Assembly (NCBI GenBank): GCA_022457155.1
Contig: JAJGOT010000288.1
Span: 185,001-249,000 of the forward strand
DNA length: 64,000 nt
Direction: 5' to 3'
Source of the DNA: Cladopsammia gracilis
Lineage: Eukaryota > Cnidaria > Anthozoa > Scleractinia > Dendrophylliidae
The translations under genes were made by a program, and so were the position numbers. The notes beneath the pieces were generated by a model. That model was not told the DNA's origin. It was given only the letters and a program-made list of their open reading frames with translations, and ran no database searches. Positions 10,533 to 21,484 of the stretch are shown piece after piece. Positions within the stretch are counted from its first letter, which is position 1. Each line of letters opens with the position of its first letter.

Positions 10533-10915
10533 TATGCAGAAAAAAATGAAGTAAATCTATTTTGCACCCAAATTGGAATGGTCGGTTCTTACACAGACAC
10601 GCTCCTAAATCCTCCCTCACTTTTTTGATCCAAAAAGTCATGTTGACAAGCACTTTGATGCAGCTTTTATTTGTGCAAAAAGATGGAATACCCAAGTCAG
10701 TGTTGAAAAGAAAACCTGAAAATTATTCTTGTAATAACTTAATTAGATTTAGTAGTAGTTGGATTGTGGGATCTCTGATAAGACCTCAAAATTTACATTA
10801 CTTGCTTTAACATCTAATCAGTTTTTTTTGTAACACTTCCGTAACACTTCAGTAAAATGTAGTTTTGTTTGTTGAATACATGTAAGACCATTTTTATAAA
10901 AATTCACATTTTCAG

Positions 10916-10972
10916 AAAAGCTACCTTGTTGAAGTGAGAGAAGTAAGAAGTGTAACCATTCAACTGAACCAG
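10916..10972 (+). CDS. Exon-like block b, unit 2 (open)
   Basis: A 57 bp block between acceptor 'cattttcag' and donor 'gtaagaat'. Phase 0 is open and reads KSYLVEVREVRSVTIQLNQ (with P-type changes at one site); the other two frames contain stops. It ends in phase 0, which is compatible with the phase-0 start of the next WKWEG block 0.9 kb downstream. No protein family recognised. The pattern suggests an exon of a modular gene. Confidence 0.35.
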
Positions 10973-11826
10973 GTAAGAATATAATTATATCATATATTTA
11001 ATGCTTTGATGTCCCTCATCACAGTCTGTTTCTTTTCGAACATAGTTTATTATGGAATGTGTTTTAGTTCATGAACAAATCGTTTGTATTTTCAAGAGGG
11101 ATCTGGCATTCTGTGCAGTAAAATGGTAGTAGGAAGAAGAGGAACGAATTAAAGAAAACAAATCGAAATCACTGAATCAAGAGCAGACACTTCTACACCA
11201 TAAATTTTGAGTATATCATTTCTACTGTGGGTTTATGGGTCAGACTAGGTATTGTGGGTGTACTCATTTCTTAAAACCATCACTCATTTTAAATCCCCCC
11301 TCATTTTTTTAATCAAAATTTCAAGTCTAAACACAATTTCAGATCTTACCCATTTTTAGACCACACAGGGTAACAGCTAAGGCAGCAGTTCCAGGAGGGC
11401 TACTGGGGTTAACAAGTGATGGAGGTGTGTAAATGAAACCAAACTTTGATACCCCAAAGAAAGAACCATAACTACACCCATAGCCAGTGTTGACGTTTAA
11501 GTTACACACCAAAAAAAATCCCTGCCAAGAACTCACTACCCTCCCCCCCCCCCCCAATAAAAAAAAAAATACTAGAAAAATGTTAAACAGAAAACAATCG
11601 CAAAAAAGAATGGCAAATTTCAGTATCATACTCAATTCCTCTCCCTATGCTTATTTCGTACTTGTTGTTTGTGGGGTAATGTGGTGTATCTAAGGGGTGA
11701 ACCATCAGCTTCCAGACAGGGGAGGGAGTGGGGGTGGGTTATCTTGTCTATGCTCCGTTAAAATGCCCAGTCCCTAAATTCAGTTAGTGCTTTACAACAT
11801 TGATGAATTTTTTTTTTTTTTTTCAG

Positions 11827-11914
11827 ACCTGTCGTGGGAATACAGCCAATTGGAAGTGGGAAGGAAAGAAGAAATCAGTTACAGAGAACACACTGGAATC
11901 ACAGGCAGAAGCAG
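11827..11914 (+). CDS. WKWEG exon-like module, left cluster copy 3
   Basis: Begins after a long T run and 'cag', and encodes NWKWEGKKKSVTENTLESQ in phase 0. Like copy 2 its end is replaced by the palindrome-led insert. One cysteine codon of the CC pair is changed to arginine. Confidence 0.35.
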
Positions 11915-12272
11915 GTAGACTATAGTCTACGTGGAATTTCGAGGCGACTGGAGGCGATGGAGGGAATTTACGGCCGATTTCCTTTGGTGGATCCGATCGG
12001 CTTGTTGAGCGGAGTGCCCTACCTTGTCTCTCTTTTAGGGAGGAAGAGACAGTTGAACTAAAACTTGCTGGAATTGCTTCGAATCGACCCCAAAACAACT
12101 CAAGACACTAGTAAACACACAAATAAGTTCAGGTGAGCCAGTTTTATTCAAATATCTTTCCTAATTTTACGCTCAAATTCGAAGTGAATTTTCCCCATAC
12201 AAATCCTTATAAATTCGCTATTATGCAACAGTTACCTGTAAACATCACTTGAGCTTGGGCTACCTGTGGTCT
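11915..12272. repeat. 358 bp palindrome-led insert, copy 2
   Basis: Same sequence as 10175-10532 with only a few substitutions, and the palindrome GTAGACTATAGTCTAC is intact at 11915-11930. Its identical placement inside the WKWEG exon shows co-duplication with the module rather than two insertions. Confidence 0.7.
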
Positions 12273-12651
12273 TGTGCAGAAAAAAATGAAGTAAATCTAT
12301 TTTGCACCCAAATTGGAATGGTCGGTTCTTACACAGACATGCTCCTAAATCCTCCCTCACTTTTTCGATCCAAAAAGTCATGTTGACAAGCACTTTGATG
12401 CAGCTTTTATTTTTGCAAAAAGATGGAATACCCAAGTCAGTGTTGAAAAGAAAACCTGAAAATTATTCTTGTAATAACTTAATTAGATTTAGTTGGATTA
12501 TGGGATCTCTGATAAGACCTCAAAATTAACATTGCTTGCTTTAACATCTAATCAGTTTTTTTTTTGTAACACTTCCGTTACACTTCAGTAAAATGTAGTT
12601 TTGTTTGTTGAATACATGTAAGACCATTTTTATAAAAATTCACATTTTCAG

Positions 12652-12708
12652 AAAAGCTACCTTGTTAAAGTGAGAGAAGTAAGAAGTGTAACGATTCAAC
12701 TGAACCAG
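12652..12708 (+). CDS. Exon-like block b, unit 3 (open)
   Basis: A 57 bp copy of the block at 10916, open in phase 0, with one E-to-K change (KSYLVKVREVRSV). Acceptor and donor are conserved. Confidence 0.35.
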
Positions 12709-13418
12709 GTAAGAATATTGTCATATTTAATGCTTTGATGTCCCTCATCACAGTCTATTTCTTTTCGAACATAGTTTATTATGGAATGTGTTTTAGTTCA
12801 TGAACAAATCGTTTGTATTTTCAAGAGGGATCTGGCATTCTGTGCAGTAAAATGGTAGCAGGAAGAAGATGAACGAATTAAAGAAAACAAATCGAAATCA
12901 CTGAATCAAGAGCAGACACTTCTACACCATAAATTTTGAGTATATCATTTCTACTTTGGGTTTATGGGTCAGACTAGGTATTGTGGGTGTACCTATTTCT
13001 TAAAACCATCACTCATTTTTTATCAATTTCAGGTCCAAATATCCCCCCCCCCCCCCCAAAAAAAAAGAACCATAACTACACCCATAGACAGTGTTGACGT
13101 TTAAGTTACACAAAAAAAACCCTGCCAAGATCTCACCCCCCCCCCCCCCCCCCCCCTCCAAAAAAAATTACTAGAAAAATGTTAAACAGAAAACAATCGC
13201 AAAAAAGAATGGCAAATTTCAGTATCATACTCAATTCCTCTCCCTATGCTTATTTCATACTTGCTGTTTGTGGCATAATATGGTGTATCTAGGGGGTGAA
13301 CCATCAGCTTCCAGACAGGGGAGGGAGTGGGGGTGGGTTATCTTGTCTATGCTCCATTAAAATGCTCCGTCCCTAAATTCAGTTGGTGCTTTACAACATT
13401 GATGATTTTTCTTTTCAG

Positions 13419-13520
13419 ACCTGTTGTGGGAATTCAGTCAATTTGAAGTGGGAAGGAAAGAAGAAATCAGTTACAGAGAACACACTGGAATCACAAGCAG
13501 AAGCAGAAAACACTGCAAAG
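13419..13520 (+). CDS. WKWEG exon-like module, left cluster copy 4
   Basis: A 102 bp block between 'cttttcag' and 'gtaggaag', open in phase 0 for 34 codons (NLKWEGKKKSVTENTLESQ, then AEAENTAK). It is two codons shorter than copy 1, both differences in frame. The length differences of multiples of three and intact splice borders across copies 1 and 4 are the best argument for selection as an exon. Confidence 0.4.
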
Positions 13521-13764
13521 GTAGGAAGTTTTACGTTACACGAAAACAGCAGCTGTCGTTTGGTTAAAAAAAATCGGCATGATAGGCAAAACAGTAAACA
13601 AAGCAAATAATTTGCATGAAGAAAATTGAGTGGCAGGTGCTGCTAGAAATCTGGAAATTCGGAATTTTTACTATTATACTTTATTCTTAAGAAAAGCTTT
13701 CCCAAAATTTTTACCTTTTTCGAGCGTAAAATTTGGTAAAAAAAATTCTGCATTTTTTTTGGGC

Positions 13765-13855
13765 TGGAAATTTCAAACTTTGCTATTTTAAACGATCAAA
13801 GAGATTTTATCTCTTTGATCGTTTAAAATACTAAAAGTTTGAAATTTCCTGTCAA
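13765..13855. repeat. Long hairpin with 'gatcaaagagat' centre
   Basis: About 40-bp arms: 'gaaatttcaaactttgctat' and its near-complement meet at 'aaagagattttatctcttt'. The same hairpin occurs at 20460-20560, with degenerate forms near 19800 and 20785-20880. It could be the fold of a transcribed repeat or the tip of two abutting inverted repeats. Confidence 0.75.
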
Positions 13856-13893
13856 AAATTACTTCTTTAAAAATTAAAAAAAAAAAAAAATTG

Positions 13894-14018
13894 GGTGGTC
13901 GGCGGGGGCTGAACCCCCTGGTTAAGTCACACAAACTTAAATTAAACGACGGCAGAGATAAGGCCGTCATGTGTTTAAGTCAAGAAGCGCAAGCTTATCC
14001 ACTGCGCCACGGAGCCGT
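13894..14018 (-). repeat. tRNA-like SINE head, copy 1
   Basis: On the minus strand it contains an A-box match (TGGCGCAGTGGA) and a B-box-like GGTTCAGCCCC. They are about 90 bp apart rather than the 30-60 bp of a tRNA, with no foldable anticodon arm. This is a tRNA-derived repeat head, not a tRNA gene. Copies on the plus strand lie at 19637 and 20294. Confidence 0.5.
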
Positions 14019-14656
14019 AGCACGAGAAAGAGAGGTCAAAATTACCTAGAAATAGGTTGTGGGGTCTATTGTTTGCAGTGAATCTATTACCTTTAATTAA
14101 GCATGTTTTATTCAAAGTCCGTGCAAAATGTTGCTTCCTTTGTAAAACAATACATGTAACACCAGAAACGTTTGTAAACAAATTCTACAAGCTAACAACG
14201 CTAGAGTGAAAGCGGGTAAATTGCGCAAAGCAAATCTAGTCTATATTGAATGAAATTTGAAAATGTTATGTTGGGAGTTGTTGTATTAAGTGATGTTTAG
14301 TTTCTGTGACCTTACATGGAGAAAAACGCACGCAGTTAACATTTAGTGGAACAAAAGTTCTAAATTGTAAATCTAGTTATTTTAAATAAGTAGTCTCAAA
14401 AATATTTTGAATTTCGAGCGAAAAATTGTCGTGAATGTGGGCATAGTCCTTGCGGAATTTTGGTTGTTTCGTTAGGTAATGCAAACGAATGAGACGGTAA
14501 ACAATTGTGTTTTTGCATCGTCCACTAATTTTGATGTTTCTTTTTTGTTTTACAGTCGTCCTTCTCAAGTTCATGTGGGACTGGAAAGAAGAAATAAAAA
14601 AAATCTTTTTTTTTTTTGACTGAAGCTGTCGTTCTTTAAAACAAGTCCTGTTTTAA

Positions 14657-15395
14657 GGTGTCTTGATACAGTTTTCTGGAGACCACACCTACATTTTTCA
14701 ATCTGCTTTTAACCGGTCTTTTCCAAGTCAGATCAAAGTGAAATTTTGAATTGAAGTTTGGCTAAATATATATTCTGGTAAAAGCGATATTACCATGATG
14801 AAGATGAACAAGAAACATCGAAATCAGTAAACCTTACTATTTGTATACTGGTATTAAATTAATCTAGAGATTAAACACTGGTTTTGTGGAAATTAAAGAT
14901 AGTGTCAAAAACTAGCTTGATGTTAACTTTGTACACCTTCAAAGTTTTGTTTACTCTTGAGAACTACCTTCTCCTAAGATCGTTTCATGTGCAAAATATT
15001 TATTGACATTGATTCACTGGAACGCCTTTAAATTTAATGGCGTTCCAGTGAATCAATGTCAAAACTTTTGCATATGAAGCGATCTTAGGAGAAAGTAGTT
15101 ATCAAGAGTAAACAAAACTTTGAAGGTGTACAAAGTTAACATCAAGCTAGTTTTTGACACTATCTTTAAGTAATTTCCACAAAACCAGTGTAAGGTTTGA
15201 AATGTTATTGCGATTCATTTCAACTCAAACCTACAGAATTTTTTTATTCTTGCAAAATATATGTATGCCATATTTTAAAAAAATGATGTCTATGGGATTT
15301 TCAAAGCGAAATGGTAATATCTTGTCAAACTTCAATTAAAAATTTCACCTTGATTTGACTTGCAGAAGACCACTTAAAAACTGTATGGAAAGACC
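14657..15395. mobile_element. 739 bp foldback element
   Basis: Nearly the whole element is an inverted repeat centred at about 15033 (arms about 365 bp). The inner 160 bp of each arm is almost perfect, running from 'acactggttttgtgg' to 'ggaacgcc'. Outer ends are less similar: GGTGTCTTGATACAGTTTT against the complement of GGTCTTTCCATACAGTTTT. TTAA precedes the left end (14653-14656), while the right flank reads TTTC, so a TTAA target duplication is possible but damaged. No coding content. Confidence 0.75.
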
Positions 15396-15540
15396 TTTCC
15401 TAGGACATGCTTTCAAGTATTAAAAACTCATGAAACATGAGGTCTTTTTTATTTCTTCAAGGGAACTTCTTGTTTAAACTTCAATAAATGTAATACAAAA
15501 TTTCAAGACTACTGTTTTATTTCATTCTTTACCATTTAGA

Positions 15541-18500
15541 CAGTTGTTCAAGACTAAATACTTGCTTAGACAGTTGTTCAAGACTAAATACTTGCTTAGA
15601 CAGTTGTTCAAGACTAAATACTTGCTTAGACAGTTGTTCAAGACTAAATACTTGCTTAGACAGTTGTTCAAGACTAAATACTTGCTTAGACAGTTGTTCA
15701 AGACTAAATACTTGCTTAGACAGTTGTTCAAGACTAAATACTTGCTTAGACAGTTGTTCAAGACTAAATACTTGCTTAGACAGTTGTTCAAGACTAAATA
15801 CTTGCTTAGACAGTTGTTCAAGACTAAATACTTGCTTAGACAGTTGTTCAAGACTAAATACTTGCTTAGACAGTTGTTCAAGACTAAATACTTGCTTAGA
15901 CAGTTGTTCAAGACTAAATACTTGCTTAGACAGTTGTTCAAGACTAAATACTTGCTTAGACAGTTGTTCAAGACTAAATACTTGCTTAGACAGTTGTTCA
16001 AGACTAAATACTTGCTTAGACAGTTGTTCAAGACTAAATACTTGCTTAGACAGTTGTTCAAGACTAAATACTTGCTTAGACAGTTGTTCAAGACTAAATA
16101 CTTGCTTAGACAGTTGTTCAAGACTAAATACTTGCTTAGACAGTTGTTCAAGACTAAATACTTGCTTAGACAGTTGTTCAAGACTAAATACTTGCTTAGA
16201 CAGTTGTTCAAGACTAAATACTTGCTTAGACAGTTGTTCAAGACTAAATACTTGCTTACACAGTTGTTCAAGACTAAATACTTGCTTACACAGTTGTTCA
16301 AGACTAAATACTTGCTTACACAGTTGTTCAAGACTAAATACTTGCTTACACAGTTGTTCAAGACTAAATACTTGCTTACACAGTTGTTCAAGACTAAATA
16401 CTTGCTTACACAGTTGTTCAAGACTAAATACTTGCTTACACAGTTGTTCAAGACTAAATACTTGCTTACACAGTTGTTCAAGACTAAATACTTGCTTAGA
16501 CAGTTGTTCAAGACTAAATACTTGCTTACACAGTTGTTCAAGACTAAATACTTGCTTACACAGTTGTTCAAGACTAAATACTTGCTTACACAGTTGTTCA
16601 AGACTAAATACTTGCTTACACAGTTGTTCAAGACTAAATACTTGCTTACACAGTTGTTCAAGACTAAATACTTGCTTACACAGTTGTTCAAGACTAAATA
16701 CTTGCTTACACAGTTGTTCAAGACTAAATACTTGCTTACACAGTTGTTCAAGACTAAATACTTGCTTACACAGTTGTTCAAGACTAAATACTTGCTTACA
16801 CAGTTGTTCAAGACTAAATACTTGCTTACACAGTTGTTCAAGACTAAATACTTGCTTACACAGTTGTTCAAGACTAAATACTTGCTTACACAGTTGTTCA
16901 AGACTAAATACTTGCTTACACAGTTGTTCAAGACTAAATACTTGCTTACACAGTTGTTCAAGACTAAATACTTGCTTACACAGTTGTTCAAGACTAAATA
17001 CTTGCTTACACAGTTGTTCAAGACTAAATACTTGCTTACACAGTTGTTCAAGACTAAATACTTGCTTACACAGTTGTTCAAGACTAAATACTTGCTTACA
17101 CAGTTGTTCAAGACTAAATACTTGCTTACACAGTTGTTCAAGACTAAATACTTGCTTACACAGTTGTTCAAGACTAAATACTTGCTTACACAGTTGTTCA
17201 AGACTAAATACTTGCTTACACAGTTGTTCAAGACTAAATACTTGCTTACACAGTTGTTCAAGACTAAATACTTGCTTACACAGTTGTTCAAGACTAAATA
17301 CTTGCTTACACAGTTGTTCAAGACTAAATACTTGCTTACACAGTTGTTCAAGACTAAATACTTGCTTACACAGTTGTTCAAGACTAAATACTTGCTTACA
17401 CAGTTGTTCAAGACTAAATACTTGCTTACACAGTTGTTCAAGACTAAATACTTGCTTACACAGTTGTTCAAGACTAAATACTTGCTTACACAGTTGTTCA
17501 AGACTAAATACTTGCTTACACAGTTGTTCAAGACTAAATACTTGCTTACACAGTTGTTCAAGACTAAATACTTGCTTACACAGTTGTTCAAGACTAAATA
17601 CTTGCTTACACAGTTGTTCAAGACTAAATACTTGCTTACACAGTTGTTCAAGACTAAATACTTGCTTACACAGTTGTTCAAGACTAAATACTTGCTTACA
17701 CAGTTGTTCAAGACTAAATACTTGCTTACACAGTTGTTCAAGACTAAATACTTGCTTACACAGTTGTTCAAGACTAAATACTTGCTTACACAGTTGTTCA
17801 AGACTAAATACTTGCTTACACAGTTGTTCAAGACTAAATACTTGCTTACACAGTTGTTCAAGACTAAATACTTGCTTACACAGTTGTTCAAGACTAAATA
17901 CTTGCTTACACAGTTGTTCAAGACTAAATACTTGCTTACACAGTTGTTCAAGACTAAATACTTGCTTACACAGTTGTTCAAGACTAAATACTTGCTTACA
18001 CAGTTGTTCAAGACTAAATACTTGCTTACACAGTTGTTCAAGACTAAATACTTGCTTACACAGTTGTTCAAGACTAAATACTTGCTTACACAGTTGTTCA
18101 AGACTAAATACTTGCTTACACAGTTGTTCAAGACTAAATACTTGCTTACACAGTTGTTCAAGACTAAATACTTGCTTACACAGTTGTTCAAGACTAAATA
18201 CTTGCTTACACAGTTGTTCAAGACTAAATACTTGCTTACACAGTTGTTCAAGACTAAATACTTGCTTACACAGTTGTTCAAGACTAAATACTTGCTTACA
18301 CAGTTGTTCAAGACTAAATACTTGCTTACACAGTTGTTCAAGACTAAATACTTGCTTACACAGTTGTTCAAGACTAAATACTTGCTTACACAGTTGTTCA
18401 AGACCTAAATACTTGCTTACACAGTTGTTCAAGACTAAATACTTGCTTACAACAGTTGTTCAAGACTAAATACTTGCTTACACAGTTGTTCAAGACTAAA

Positions 18501-18753
18501 TACTTGCTTACACAGTTGTTCAAGACTAAATACTTGCTTACACAGTTGTTCAAGACTAAATACTTGCTTACACAGTTGTTCAAGACTAAATACTTGCTTA
18601 CACAGTTGTTCAAGACTAAATAGCTTGCTTACACAGTTGTTCAAGACTAAATACTTGCTTACACAGTTGTTCAAGACTAAATACTTGCTTACACAGTTGT
18701 TCAAGACTAAATACTTGCTTACACAGTTGTTCAAGACTAAATACTTGCTTACC
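15541..18753. repeat. 30-bp satellite, 107 tandem units
   Basis: Unit 'cagttgttcaagactaaata' plus 'cttgcttaca'. I count 107 units; the first 95 are exactly 30 bp with no indels, and three single-base insertions occur in units 96, 97 and 103. Units 1-23 end in TTAGA, the rest in TTACA except unit 32 (16471-16500). No other variation is seen, so the array is very young or actively homogenised. Because 30 is a multiple of three and the unit has no stop in three of its six frames, reading frames of 950-970 codons appear on both strands; these are artefacts. Confidence 0.97.
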
Positions 18754-18754
18754 A

Positions 18755-19249
18755 CAGTTTGCGTTCAAAGAATTTCGTATGAACACAATTACTCTTTCTT
18801 GAAACGACTGTTCAAGTTCCCATATAAACATACACACTACGCGATTGGGCTGCCTATGGTGAAAACTACGCTTTAACAAGGTACTTTATAACGTCCATAT
18901 TCAGTCGATAACTTCTTTTGGAGTTGAATCCATCTGTTAGAAATAAAAACAAATCAAAATAAGTAGAGCTTTCAATACATCCTGCACAAAAAGTAACTAT
19001 GAATAAAAACATCACTTATTAACGCAAGTTGATTCACTGAAAACGATAGACCCCACAGCCGATTTTCGCAAAAAGTATAGCATTTTAGTGGAAAATTCAA
19101 ACTTTAATTTTTTTTTTGGGACAACTCTATGATCGTTTAAAAATAGCATAAAGTGTGAATTTTGCAGCCAAAGAAAACTCCACCATATTCGTTTAGCAGC
19201 TTTAACAATTTTTCACCACATTCAAGACAATTTATTCAGCAACTTTTCC
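18755..19249. other. Satellite right flank; no gene
   Basis: Begins with a diverged unit remnant (acagtttgcgttcaaag), then AT-rich sequence. No open frame, RNA gene or repeat edge that I can support. Confidence 0.4.
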
Positions 19250-19636
19250 GCTCGAAATTCAAAATATTTTTCTGACCACTTATTTTTAAATAACTAGATT
19301 TACAATCTAAAACTTTTGTTGCAAGAAATGTTAACTGCCTGCGTTCTCGATAAAACCAGACACTAAATGCGAAAACTCCCAAAATAACATTTTCAAATTT
19401 CATTCAATATAGACTAGATTTGCTTTGCGCAATTTACCCGCTTTCACTCTAGCGTTGTAAGCTTGTTGAATTTGTTTACAAACGTTCGTGGTGTTATATG
19501 TATTGTTTTTCAAAGGAAGCAACATTTTGCACGGACTTTGAATAAAACATGCATAATTAAAAGTAATAGATTCACCGCAAACAATAGACCCCACAACCTA
19601 TTTCTATGTAATTTTGACCTCTCGTTCACGTGCTAC

Positions 19637-19761
19637 GCCTTCGTGGCGCAGTGGATAAGCTTGCGCTTCTTGACTTAAACACATGACGGCCTTATCTCTG
19701 CCGTCGTTTAATTTAAGTTTGTGTGACTTAACCAGGGGGTTCAGCCCCCGCCGACCACCCA
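19637..19761 (+). repeat. tRNA-like SINE head, copy 2
   Basis: A-box TGGCGCAGTGGA near 19644 and GGTTCAGCCCC near 19738. Nearly identical to the reverse complement of copy 1 over about 120 bp, followed by a T run. Confidence 0.5.
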
Positions 19762-20293
19762 ATTTTCTTTTTTTTTTTTTTAAAGAAGTAATTTTTGACC
19801 GGAAATTTCAAACGATCAAAGAGATTCGAACGTTTGAAATTTCCAGCCAAAAAAAAAAAAATCGCATAATTTTTACCACATTTCATTTGGAGACACTTTT
19901 TTAAACCAAATTTTACGCTCGAAAACGAAAAAATGCTGGGAGAGCTTTTCTTTAAAAATTAAATATATACATAAATAACTAACAGAGCACGCTTTTCAAA
20001 AACTCTATGAGGTTTAAAAAATAGTACAAATTCCGAATTTCCAGATTTTTAGAACATCCCAACATAACATTTTCATTCAATTTTGACTAGATTTACCCGC
20101 GTTGTTAGCTTAGAATTTGTTTACAAACAATTGTGGTGTTATATGTATACAAAGTGTTATATGTTTTACAAAGAAAGGAACATTTTGCACGGACTTTGAA
20201 TAAAACATGCATAATTAAAAGTAATAAATTCACTGCAAACAATAGACCCCACAACCTATTTCTAGGTTATTTTGACCTCTCTTTCTCGTGCTA

Positions 20294-20418
20294 CGCCTCC
20301 GTGGCGCAGTGGATAAGCCTGCGCTTCTTGACTTAAACACATGACGGCCTTATCTCTGCCGTCGTTTAATTTAAGTTTGTGTGACTTAACCAGGGGGTTC
20401 AGCCCCCGCCGACCACCC
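20294..20418 (+). repeat. tRNA-like SINE head, copy 3
   Basis: Third close copy of the tRNA-like head, with the same A-box and B-box-like sequences and the same T-rich tail. Confidence 0.5.
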
Positions 20419-20459
20419 AATTTTCCTTTTTTTTTTTAATTTTTAAAGAAGTAATTTTT

Positions 20460-20560
20460 GACAGGAAATTTCAAACTTTTACTATTTTAAACGATCAAAG
20501 AGATAAAATCTCTTTGATCGTTTAAAATAGCAAAGTTTGAAATTTCCAGCCAAAAAAATG
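20460..20560. repeat. Long hairpin, copy 2
   Basis: Same hairpin as 13765-13855, in inverted order, with arms of about 40 bp around 'gagataaaatctc'. Confidence 0.75.
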
Positions 20561-20740
20561 CAGAATTTTTTTTACCAAATTTTCACTCGAAAAAGGAAAA
20601 AATTTTGGGAAAGCTTTTCTTGAAGAATAAAGTATAATAGTAAAAATTCCGAATTTCCAGATTTCTAGCAGCACCTGCCACTCAATTTTCTTCATGCAAA
20701 TTATTTGCTTTGTTTACTGTTTTGCCTATCATGCCGACAA

Positions 20741-21135
20741 CGCATTTTCCTTTTTTAATATTTAAAGGAAGAATTAATGTTTGACTGAAAATTTCAAACT
20801 TTTAGTATTTTAAATGATCAAAGAGATTATTTTTTTGATAAAATCTCTTTGAACGTTTGAAATAGCAAAGTTTGACATTTCCGTCCAAAAAAATTGCAGA
20901 ATTTTTGACAACATTTCATTTGGAGACAATTTTTCTAACCAAATTTTACGCTCGAAAAAGAAAAAAACGTTGGGAGAGCTTTTCTTCAAAAATGAAGTAT
21001 ATATTTAACTAACAGAGCACGCTTTTCAAGAACTCTATGAATGTTAAAAAAATGGTAAAAATTCAGAATTTCCAGATTTTTAGCAGCACCTCCGACAATT
21101 TTCTACTGCTGTCGTGAATAGCTTAAAGATCTCGA
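20741..21135. repeat. Diverged copy of the hairpin-bearing block
   Basis: Degenerate repeat of the preceding block: a broken hairpin (20785-20880), 'attttacgctcgaaaaag', and 'agaatttccagattttta'. No genes. It leads directly to the left LTR of the BEL element. Confidence 0.6.
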
Positions 21136-21345
21136 CAAAAACAGACACATGAGAACTGTCACAATCCTGTTTCATGCTCTCCGATCACAAGTGACTACAC
21201 AACCTTTTCTTCCCATGCTAGGGTTCCTAAGTCTAAAATTACACATGATTACAAAGTTAACTATAAAACAGCTATCAGTTGACAGATCCACTCAAAGTTC
21301 ATTCAGTCACGCAAGCGTCACACAACTACCTAAGTTCTCCTCACA
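21136..21345 (-). repeat. BEL/Pao 3' LTR
   Basis: About 200 bp matching 26928-27114 with scattered differences. On the minus strand it starts with TG right after a purine-rich 'atgggag' (polypurine tract). The exact 3' end is uncertain because similarity continues into an A run. I found no target-site duplication. Confidence 0.7.
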
Positions 21346-21484
21346 CTCCCCATATTTGACTATGCATATGGGGGCAAATGTGTAAACTGAATGTTTCTAG
21401 AGATCAGCGAACAAAACACAATGTCTCATTTAATGCTCATTGAGTTAAATCAATCGTCGTCGTCTTCAGTGCTAGCTATAGCTC

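Larger units (their letters stand above)
10533..12272. repeat. Tandem module, unit 2
   Basis: Second 1740 bp unit, nearly identical to unit 1 and also ending with the palindrome-led insert. It carries about 130 bp near 11340-11470 that is shortened or absent in the neighbouring units. Confidence 0.85.
12273..13620. repeat. Tandem module, unit 3
   Basis: Third unit of the module. It lacks the palindrome insert and ends with a complete WKWEG exon and its donor, followed by the same 'cagcagctgtcgtt' sequence that follows copy 1 at 2450. It is therefore the ancestral form of the unit end. Confidence 0.85.
13565..14430. repeat. Left arm of inverted duplication around the 30-bp satellite
   Basis: Pieces of this block recur as reverse complements, in the expected mirrored order, at 20440-20740, 20080-20440 or 19390-19760, and 19250-19330. 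Anchors include 'aggtgctgctagaaatctgg', the pseudo-tRNA segment, and the 'ttttgaatttcgagcg' stretch. The arm is continuous here but duplicated and rearranged on the other side. Confidence 0.75.
19250..20740. repeat. Right arm of inverted duplication, internally duplicated
   Basis: Contains two consecutive plus-strand copies (about 19390-19950 and 20080-20560) of the pseudo-tRNA plus hairpin block that occurs once, inverted, at 13640-14250. It ends with the mirror of 13565-13660 at 20640-20740. The satellite and the foldback element therefore sit between oppositely oriented arms. Confidence 0.75.

Noticed and set aside
15522..18432. Three reading frames of 954-967 codons on both strands
   Set aside because: They are produced by a stop-free 30-bp unit whose length is a multiple of three; no start context, splice sites or non-repeat sequence supports a protein.
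15541..18753. CRISPR-like regular array
   Set aside because: There are no unique spacers; units are directly adjacent and identical, and the surroundings are eukaryotic.
13894..20418. True tRNA genes
   Set aside because: A-box is present but the B-box-like sequence is too far away and no cloverleaf with a plausible anticodon arm can be drawn.
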